This document shows positions 1-4,670 of a stretch of DNA of 7,641 nt, piece by piece (position 1 is the stretch's first letter; every line of letters begins with the position of its first letter). The notes under the pieces are model-generated. The model was not told the origin of the DNA. It searched no databases and worked only from the letters and a program-made list of their open reading frames with translations. The translations under genes were made by a program, and so were the position numbers. The stretch comes from Vulcanimicrobiota bacterium (GTDB lineage: Bacteria; Vulcanimicrobiota; Vulcanimicrobiia; Vulcanimicrobiales; Vulcanimicrobiaceae), in assembly GCA_030038335.1 (NCBI GenBank), contig JASHPC010000172.1, positions 1 to 7,641 on the forward strand, in the 5' to 3' direction.

Positions 1-1106
1 ACCTTCGCGGTGTATCCCGAAAGAAAATGGTACATTGCCTGTTCGCGCGACATCCGCGAGATCGGCGGCAGAACGCCGAAGGCGTCGGCAGTGAGCATGA
101 GCACGACCTTCGGATGCGGCCCCTTGCTGCCTGCGACGGTGTTCGGAATGAACTCGAGGGGATAGGCAGCGCGGGTGTTCTCGGTCTTCGCCTCGGAGTC
201 GGCGTCAATGTCGCGGCTGTGCTCGTCGTACACGACATTTTCGAGCACCGTAGAGTAACGATGCGTCGCCGCCCAGATCTCCGGCTCCGCCGTCGGCGAG
301 AGACGAATCACCTTTGCGTAACATCCACCTTCGAAGTTGAAGACGCCGTTGTCGTCCCAGCCATGCTCATCGTCGCCGATGAGGGGACGATGTGGATCCG
401 AGGAGAGCGTCGTCTTCCCCGTACCCGAGAGTCCGAAGAAGATCGCGAGGTCGCCTTCGGCGCCGACGTTCGCGGAGCAGTGCATCGGCAGAGCGTCGCG
501 TTGCGGAAGGAGGTAGTTCATTACCGTGAAGACCGACTTTTTGATCTCGCCAGCATAGCGTGTTCCGCCAATGAGAATCATGCGCCGGCGGAAGTTCACG
601 AGCACGAACGTGCTACTGCGCGTTCCGTCGCGTTCCGGCTCCGCCTGAAAGTTCGCGGCGTCGACGACGGTGAACGCTGGAGTGAAATCTGCGGGCATGC
701 GCTCCGGCGTGATGAACAGGTGGCGCGCAAAAAGATTGTGCCACGCAAACTCAGTGTAGACGCGGACCGGTAGGCGGAACGCTTCATCGGCGCCGACGTA
801 GCAGTCGAGCGCGTACACGTCGCGGTGACTCATGTATTCATCGACGCGATCGAAGAGAGCGTCGAAGCGCGCCTCGTCGATCGCTTGGTTCACGTCGCCC
901 CAGTCGATCGCGGCTTCGCTCCCCGGCTCTCGGACGAAGAACTTGTCCTTCGGCGACCGGCCGGTGTGAGGGCGTGTGTCGACCATCAACTGCCCGTCCG
1001 GACCGAGGGCCCCCTCGCCTTTCCGTATGGAGTGTTCCATCAGCTCGGCGACCGAGAGATTTTCCCAGAGTCTCCCGGCGCGCAGTGTATCCGGAACGGT
1101 CAGCAT
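1..1106 (-). CDS. pckA: ATP-dependent phosphoenolpyruvate carboxykinase, N-terminal part (cut by window edge)
   Basis: Cytosolic enzyme that converts oxaloacetate and ATP to phosphoenolpyruvate, CO2 and ADP, the entry step of gluconeogenesis. About 368 residues are visible of a family length near 520-540; the rest lies beyond the left edge. The reading frame is unbroken. Family signatures occur in order: TGRSPKDKF (substrate Arg50), GGTRYAGEIKKS (Tyr184, Lys190), MHCSANVG (metal His209), the P-loop GLSGTGKT (225-232, Lys231), LIGDDEHGW (metal Asp245/Asp246), FNFEGGCYAK, ENTRAAYPL (Arg312) and LTADAFGVLPPIS. The P-loop and these motifs identify the ATP form, not the GTP form. ATG at 1106 is chosen because AGGAG lies 5 bases upstream and the protein then begins at the usual distance from TGRSPKDKF. 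The gene is divergent from the S58 peptidase gene with only 48 bases between starts. No key residue is missing in the visible part. Confidence 0.97.
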   Translation of the reverse strand, partial: MLTVPDTLRAGRLWENLSVAELMEHSIRKGEGALGPDGQLMVDTRPHTGRSPKDKFFVREPGSEAAIDWGDVNQAIDEARFDALFDRVDEYMSHRDVYALDCYVGADEAFRLPVRVYTEFAWHNLFARHLFITPERMPADFTPAFTVVDAANFQAEPERDGTRSSTFVLVNFRRRMILIGGTRYAGEIKKSVFTVMNYLLPQRDALPMHCSANVGAEGDLAIFFGLSGTGKTTLSSDPHRPLIGDDEHGWDDNGVFNFEGGCYAKVIRLSPTAEPEIWAATHRYSTVLENVVYDEHSRDIDADSEAKTENTRAAYPLEFIPNTVAGSKGPHPKVVLMLTADAFGVLPPISRMSREQAMYHFLSGYTAK

Positions 1107-1111
1107 GCGTT

Positions 1112-1116
1112 CTCCT
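1112..1116 (-). promoter_or_regulatory. Ribosome binding site of pckA
   Basis: On the minus strand this reads AGGAG within GAGAGGAGAACG, 5 bases before the ATG at 1106. It fixes the pckA start. It lies in the 48-base divergent gap, so the pckA promoter must reach into, or lie inside, the 5' coding region of the peptidase gene. I see no convincing -35/-10 pair there. Confidence 0.7.
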
Positions 1117-1144
1117 CTCTCACGGCATCCAAGGCGCACTGCAC

Positions 1145-1149
1145 GGAGG
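1145..1149 (+). promoter_or_regulatory. Ribosome binding site that sets the S58 peptidase start
   Basis: GGAGG followed by 5 bases and ATG at 1155. This decides between ATG 1155 and the in-frame ATG at 1167, which would be 17 bases away. It also rules out the long upstream in-frame extension to 825, which is antisense to pckA. Confidence 0.75.
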
Positions 1150-1154
1150 TGCGA

Positions 1155-2321
1155 ATGCGTCTTCCCATGTCTAGGCTTCTGGTCTCTACCCTGCTGATGC
1201 TCTTTATTACCCTTCCCTTGACTGCAGGGGCGGCTCTGCCTTTCAGGTTCGGGGAGTTCGCGTCCGGTCCGCTCGACGGCATCACCGACGTGCCGGGGGT
1301 CCGCGTCGGGAATCTCACTCTGATCGAGGGCTCCGACGTACGGACCGGCGCGACCGCCGTGCTGCCGAACGCGGATCCCTGGGACGAGAAGGTCTCCGCG
1401 GCCTTCCTTGCCTTCAATGGGAACGGCGAGATGACCGGGACCCACTGGATCACGGAGTCCGGCTATTTGGAAGAGCCGATCGTGCTCACGGATACGCTCG
1501 ACGTCGGCCGGGCGGACGACGGTGTCGTCTCGTGGCAGATCGAGAAGCACCCGGAGATCGGGCGCAGCGACGACGTCCCGCTGCCGGTCGTCGCCGAATG
1601 CGACGATCAAGGGCTCAATGACATCCAAGCGCGCGCAGTGACGGCGGAGGACGTCGTACGTCTCCTCGACGGTGCTCGTGAGGGAGAGTTCGCGCGCGGC
1701 AGCGTCGGTGCGGGGACCGGCATGCGCGCGTTCGACTTCAAGGCCGGAATCGGCTCGGCGTCGCGTCGTCTCCCGACGGCGTTAGGCGGCTACACGGTCG
1801 GCGTTCTCGTCAACGACAACACGGGAAGTACGCGCGAGCAACTCAGGATCGTAGGCGTACCCGTCGGCGAGCGTCTGCGCGACGTCGACAGAACGACGTA
1901 TCCGCGCCCCGTCTCCGTCGGAGGGCGAGCGGCCTCTGGCTCGATCGTCGTCGTCGTTGCAACGAATGCACCGCTTGACTCCCGTCAACTGCATGCAATC
2001 GCGCTACGCGCGGCTCTCGGCATGGGGCGCACCGGTTTGACGTCGGACGTTGGCAGCGGCGATTTGTTCGTCGCCTTCTCGACGACGCGCGTCTACCGGC
2101 ACACAGGCCACTTCAATCTCTCGGCTCCGTCCGTGCCGGCGATCGTCGACGACGACCGGCTCGACGCGCTCTATCAAGCGACCGCCGAAGCGACGGAGGC
2201 CGCGATCTACGATGCGCTCTTCGAAGCGACGACGATGACGGGACGGCGAGGCGTTACCGTGCATGCGTTGCCGCGAGAACGGGTACTCGAGATGCTACGT
2301 AAGGCAGGAGCGACTCAATGA
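1155..2321 (+). CDS. Peptidase family S58 (DmpA-type) aminopeptidase with signal peptide
   Basis: Predicted N-terminal-nucleophile aminopeptidase of 388 residues. The family (DmpA, BapA; L-aminopeptidase/D-esterase or beta-peptidyl aminopeptidase) is made as a precursor that cuts itself into alpha and beta chains, the new N-terminal Ser being the nucleophile. The expected site is Gly262-Ser263, in SGSIVVVVATNAPL; Ser263 is encoded at 1941-1943. Other family landmarks are GITDVPGVRVGN (42-53), GSVGAGTGM (182-190) followed by FKAGIGSASR, GVLVNDN (216-222, Asn220 a probable active-site Asn), and RTG...GSGDLFVAFST (292-310, Ser301 and Asp303). Residues 1-27 look like a Sec signal peptide: Arg2 and Arg7, a hydrophobic core at 8-22, and an A-G-A site after residue 26, so the enzyme is probably exported. 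Family length is about 340-380. The stop overlaps the next gene's start as ATGA. The family call is firm; the substrate cannot be told. Confidence 0.93.
   Translation: MRLPMSRLLVSTLLMLFITLPLTAGAALPFRFGEFASGPLDGITDVPGVRVGNLTLIEGSDVRTGATAVLPNADPWDEKVSAAFLAFNGNGEMTGTHWITESGYLEEPIVLTDTLDVGRADDGVVSWQIEKHPEIGRSDDVPLPVVAECDDQGLNDIQARAVTAEDVVRLLDGAREGEFARGSVGAGTGMRAFDFKAGIGSASRRLPTALGGYTVGVLVNDNTGSTREQLRIVGVPVGERLRDVDRTTYPRPVSVGGRAASGSIVVVVATNAPLDSRQLHAIALRAALGMGRTGLTSDVGSGDLFVAFSTTRVYRHTGHFNLSAPSVPAIVDDDRLDALYQATAEATEAAIYDALFEATTMTGRRGVTVHALPRERVLEMLRKAGATQ
2306..2310 (+). promoter_or_regulatory. Ribosome binding site of the small VOC gene
   Basis: AGGAG located inside the last codons of the peptidase gene, 7 bases before the ATG at 2318. 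With the ATGA overlap it supports translational coupling while still allowing independent initiation. Confidence 0.65.
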
Positions 2322-2695
2322 AGGTACATCTCGGAACGGTCGGTCACTTCGGGCTCGCGGTGCGCGACCCGCGTCGCAGCGCGCGATGGTGGAAAGAGAA
2401 CTTCGACCTGGAAGAGATGTTTTCAGGCTCGGGATACGTGGGCCTCACGAACGACGACGTCACCGTCGTCCTCCACAAGGGCGTTCCGCATCCGGGCGTC
2501 ATCCGTCACATGTCCTTTCATCTACGCGATATGGACGAACTGAGGGCTGCGCTCGAGACGCTTCGCGAAGCCGGCGTCGATCTAGAAGATCCGGGCGACG
2601 AGATTGGACCGGAAGCGCGCGGGTCGAAGAACATGGGGCTCTGGTTTCACGACCCGGACGGTTACCGTTGGGAGCTTTCGGTACAGGCTTCCTGA
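2318..2695 (+). CDS. VOC-superfamily (glyoxalase/bleomycin-resistance fold) protein
   Basis: Small cytosolic protein of 125 residues with one complete pair of beta-alpha-beta-beta-beta units typical of the vicinal oxygen chelate superfamily. The first unit starts VGHFGLAVRDPRRSARWW, the second IRHMSFHLRDMDELRAALETL and ends FHDPDGYRWEL. Three likely metal ligands are at the standard VOC places: His10, His64 and Glu119, so a divalent-metal enzyme is plausible. The fourth ligand of the glyoxalase I pattern would come from the partner subunit or the other half and is not obvious. Members include lyases, dioxygenases and resistance proteins, and the sequence does not tell which. The start overlaps the peptidase stop by four bases (ATGA), which argues for cotranscription and perhaps a shared substrate pathway (inference). 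It ends 4 bases from the converging PhnB-like gene. Confidence 0.88.
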   Translation: MKVHLGTVGHFGLAVRDPRRSARWWKENFDLEEMFSGSGYVGLTNDDVTVVLHKGVPHPGVIRHMSFHLRDMDELRAALETLREAGVDLEDPGDEIGPEARGSKNMGLWFHDPDGYRWELSVQAS

Positions 2696-2699
2696 CGCG

Positions 2700-3110
2700 T
2701 TAGCGCTCGTGAATCGAGAGCATCCACTGGATGCCGAAGCGATCCGTGAGCTGCCCAAAACGGCCGCCCCAGAAAGCGTCCTGCAATGGCATCTCAACTT
2801 TTCCGCCTTCTGCAAGCGCAGCGAAGACACGCTCGCCTTCCGCGGCGTCGCTCGTCGCAAGTGACAACACGATATCGTCTTCGCCGTCGGGGAGCGCCCC
2901 CGGGCGGCCGTCCGACGCCATGAAGGTAACGTCGCCGGCTACGAAGGTTGCGTGCATCACCATGTTGCGGTGCTCGGGAGAGACGTGCTCCTCCGCGGGC
3001 GTTCCCGCGACGCGGCTGAGGTGCGCGATGTGTCCGTCCAGACACTTCGCGTAGAAGTTGAGCGCCTCTTCGCACGCGCCATGAAAGAAGAGATACGGTG
3101 CGAGTTGCAT
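2700..3110 (-). CDS. PhnB/YjdN-like VOC-family protein
   Basis: Protein of 136 residues resembling E. coli YjdN (formerly PhnB) and the '3-demethylubiquinone-9 3-methyltransferase' Pfam group, a VOC-fold family whose biochemical role is largely unknown; the methyltransferase name is not a reliable function. Recognisable family features are the start LAPYLFFHGACEEALNFYAKCL, the central HATFVAGDVTFMASD (53-67), an SLATSDAAEGERVFAALAEGGKVEMPLQDAFWGGRFGQLTDRFGI segment (83-127) and the WML ending. ATG 3110 is chosen because the protein then begins exactly where the family does. The frame stays open upstream but there it only shadows the phosphatase gene. The gene starts 2 bases after the phosphatase stop (3113) with no clear Shine-Dalgarno, so it probably depends on translational coupling. 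It is unrelated in detail to the VOC gene converging on it. Confidence 0.88.
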   Translation of the reverse strand: MQLAPYLFFHGACEEALNFYAKCLDGHIAHLSRVAGTPAEEHVSPEHRNMVMHATFVAGDVTFMASDGRPGALPDGEDDIVLSLATSDAAEGERVFAALAEGGKVEMPLQDAFWGGRFGQLTDRFGIQWMLSIHER

Positions 3111-3112
3111 GG

Positions 3113-3538
3113 CTATTTCGTGCGAGGGTCGATGCCGTTTACCTGCAAGGCTCCTGCAGCGACAGCGATGCCGAGAATGAATCCGCCGGCGACCTCGAGG
3201 CGTCCGTGCCATCCTGCACGGACGAGCGCATATCCGAGCACGACACAAATTGCGAGCGAGAGCGGGAGATAACGTCTGTCGAGAGCGACGAGCGCCGTTC
3301 CGACGCATGCCGCGAAGGTTTCGTGACCACTCGGGAAGTTGGGATGGCTTTTCCAAAGGAAGAGCCAGCGATTCACGTGCGCGAGGATGCCCGAGATAAC
3401 GACGGCGGCGAGTGTCGCCCAAGCAAAATTTGCGACGCGGCGCTCTCGTCTGCTCTGGGAGATGACCGCGCAGAGCCACACCGCCGCCGGAAGCGCGGCC
3501 AGCGAGTCGATGAGAAGCGCGATCACTGCGCGCTGCAA
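3113..3538 (-). CDS. Small PAP2-family membrane phosphatase
   Basis: Integral membrane protein of 141 residues from the type-2 phosphatidic acid phosphatase family, which removes phosphate from lipid phosphates such as phosphatidate or undecaprenyl diphosphate. About five hydrophobic segments are visible (roughly 3-25, 39-55, 73-88, 90-107, 115-133). Motif C2 is NFPSGHE (67-73, His72) and motif C3 is R-x3-H-x3-E (Arg107, His111, Glu115) followed by VAGG. Compared with the family, the C1 motif KxxxxxxRP is absent, C3 has Glu in place of the usual Asp, and the protein is short (180-240 is common). Glu at that place occurs in some PAP2 subfamilies, so it may still be active. No in-frame ATG is available. 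TTG at 3538 is the preferred start, with GGAG 11 bases upstream (minus strand, 3553-3550); GTG at 3526 is an alternative. The start overlaps the end of the cyclase gene by 16 bases. The substrate is unknown. Confidence 0.82.
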   Translation of the reverse strand: MQRAVIALLIDSLAALPAAVWLCAVISQSRRERRVANFAWATLAAVVISGILAHVNRWLFLWKSHPNFPSGHETFAACVGTALVALDRRYLPLSLAICVVLGYALVRAGWHGRLEVAGGFILGIAVAAGALQVNGIDPRTK

Positions 3539-4644
3539 ATCGGTGCGCGCTCCGCACCGCGCGAGAAGCGGTAACAGTTCTTTCCAGCCATCTTCGCGTC
3601 GTAGAGCGCTTCGTCGGCTGCAAAGAAAAGGGATTGCTCGTCGCGACCATCGTCGGGAAACATCGAGACACCGACGGACGCGAGCAGATTCTGGCCTTGC
3701 AATGCCGCCATCATGCGCTCGACGCCTTTCGTTGCCGCTGCGCGGTCGCTGTGCGTCATGATGATAACGAACTCGTCGCCCGCATAGCGCGCGACGATGT
3801 CGCCGCGCCGCGCGTTACGGGTCAGCACCTGGGCGAAGCGCTTGAGCGCGAGATCCCCAAGACTGTGTCCGCCACTGTCGTTGATGTGCTTGAGGTCGTC
3901 GAGGTCGAGAATCACGAATGCCAAGGAGGTTTGATAGCGTTCCGCCGTCTTCAGCTCGTGATCGAAGAGCTCGTGCAGCGCGCGACGGTTCGAGATTCCG
4001 GTGAGAGCGTCGGTAAGCGCGAGCCGTTGCGTCTCCTCGAGAAGGTGCCGCGTCTCCTCGTAGAGTCGGGCGTTCTCCATTGCGACCGCGGCCTGAGCGG
4101 CGAAGTCGAGGAGCATGCGAACGGAGCTCTCGCCGATTTCCACCTTGGGAGAATCGTCGGCGTAGAGCAAACCACGAACGACGTTACGCGCAACGAGCGG
4201 CACGACGCAGTAGCTGCCGCGAGTATCGTCGAGCGGTGCTCCCGATCCGGCCGCCCCGCAGGCGAGAGGAAGCGATCCGGTCGCGACGTCTTTGAGCGTC
4301 GACTCGTGGCGGTACGCTTGCTCGTCGCCTGACCGGGTGACGTTTCCCTCTTCGTCGCACTCGAGCCGGCGCGCGATCGTTCCATCCTGCTGCACGTCGA
4401 AGAGCATGACGCGACGGAACGTGAGCGCTTCATGTACGCCGCGCAGGACGGTGGAGAGGATGTCGTTGATGTCGAGCGTCGAGTTGATGGTGGAGAAGAC
4501 CTGCTGGAGCACGAAGAGCTCCTCAACCTGTTGAGCATACTCGTTCCTCTCGGCTTCCAGAGAAGCCAGACGCTTCTTCATCCGCGCGAGTTCCCGGCGG
4601 AGGGCGTCAGCCTCGCTTAGCGGAGAGGAAGAGGAGCTCTTCAT
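3523..4644 (-). CDS. GAF-GGDEF diguanylate cyclase
   Basis: Predicted soluble enzyme of 373 residues that makes the second messenger c-di-GMP from two GTP. Order of parts: a serine-rich start (3-7), a coiled coil (about 11-45), a GAF sensor domain (about 46-195, ending AAVAMENARLYEE), a signalling helix, then a GGDEF domain (about 208-362). The catalytic loop reads RYAGDEF (A288-G-D-E-F292), a variant of GGDEF found in active cyclases. The inhibitory site RxxD is intact at Arg279-Asp282, five residues before the loop, so product feedback is expected. LTDALTGISNRRAL and the metal region LDLDDLKHIND (Asp247) are present. There is no membrane segment or EAL domain, so the input is probably a small cytosolic ligand bound by GAF; which one cannot be seen. 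The start at 4644 has only a weak upstream AAGG, so a downstream start such as Met22 (4581) is possible. It is the first gene of a likely operon with the PAP2 and PhnB-like genes. Confidence 0.93.
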   Translation of the reverse strand: MKSSSSSPLSEADALRRELARMKKRLASLEAERNEYAQQVEELFVLQQVFSTINSTLDINDILSTVLRGVHEALTFRRVMLFDVQQDGTIARRLECDEEGNVTRSGDEQAYRHESTLKDVATGSLPLACGAAGSGAPLDDTRGSYCVVPLVARNVVRGLLYADDSPKVEIGESSVRMLLDFAAQAAVAMENARLYEETRHLLEETQRLALTDALTGISNRRALHELFDHELKTAERYQTSLAFVILDLDDLKHINDSGGHSLGDLALKRFAQVLTRNARRGDIVARYAGDEFVIIMTHSDRAAATKGVERMMAALQGQNLLASVGVSMFPDDGRDEQSLFFAADEALYDAKMAGKNCYRFSRGAERAPICSAQ

Positions 4645-4660
4645 GCCTTACCCGGATTGA
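4632..4660 (+). other. Shine-Dalgarno plus five-codon ORF (MPYPD-stop) just before dnaE, out of frame
   Basis: On the plus strand AGGAG (4632-4636) sits 6 bases before ATG 4643, an ideal initiation signal. The ORF reads Met-Pro-Tyr-Pro-Asp and stops at TGA 4658-4660, 10 bases before the TTG that opens the dnaE frame. It is either a leader minicistron that feeds ribosomes to dnaE, or the true dnaE start separated from the rest by one extra base. It may also be chance, because the purine run is the complement of the serine codons at the start of the cyclase gene. Confidence 0.35.
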
Positions 4661-4670
4661 GAACCGAGAT

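Noticed and set aside
27..773. 248-residue plus-strand ORF
   Set aside because: Arg-rich shadow of pckA, which carries catalytic motifs on the opposite strand over the whole span.
825..1154. In-frame N-terminal extension of the S58 peptidase ORF back to 825
   Set aside because: It is antisense to well-conserved pckA coding sequence, has no peptidase homology, and the Shine-Dalgarno and signal peptide place the start at 1155.
1204..1223. AT-rich TTATTA and TTGACT in the peptidase signal-peptide region as promoter elements
   Set aside because: The bases encode the hydrophobic signal core and no properly spaced -35/-10 pair could be made on either strand.
2690..2720. Possible terminator between the converging VOC genes
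   Set aside because: Only short imperfect pairings (ACGCGT, AGCGCT, a weak CTCG/CGAG stem) and no T tract.
3111..3671. Upstream extension of the PhnB-like frame to a 323-residue ORF
   Set aside because: The added part is Arg-rich, covers the PAP2 and cyclase genes in another frame, and precedes the exact family start at 3110.
3634..4332. 232-residue plus-strand ORF
   Set aside because: Complement of the GAF-GGDEF gene; no recognisable domain and typical of antisense frames at high GC.
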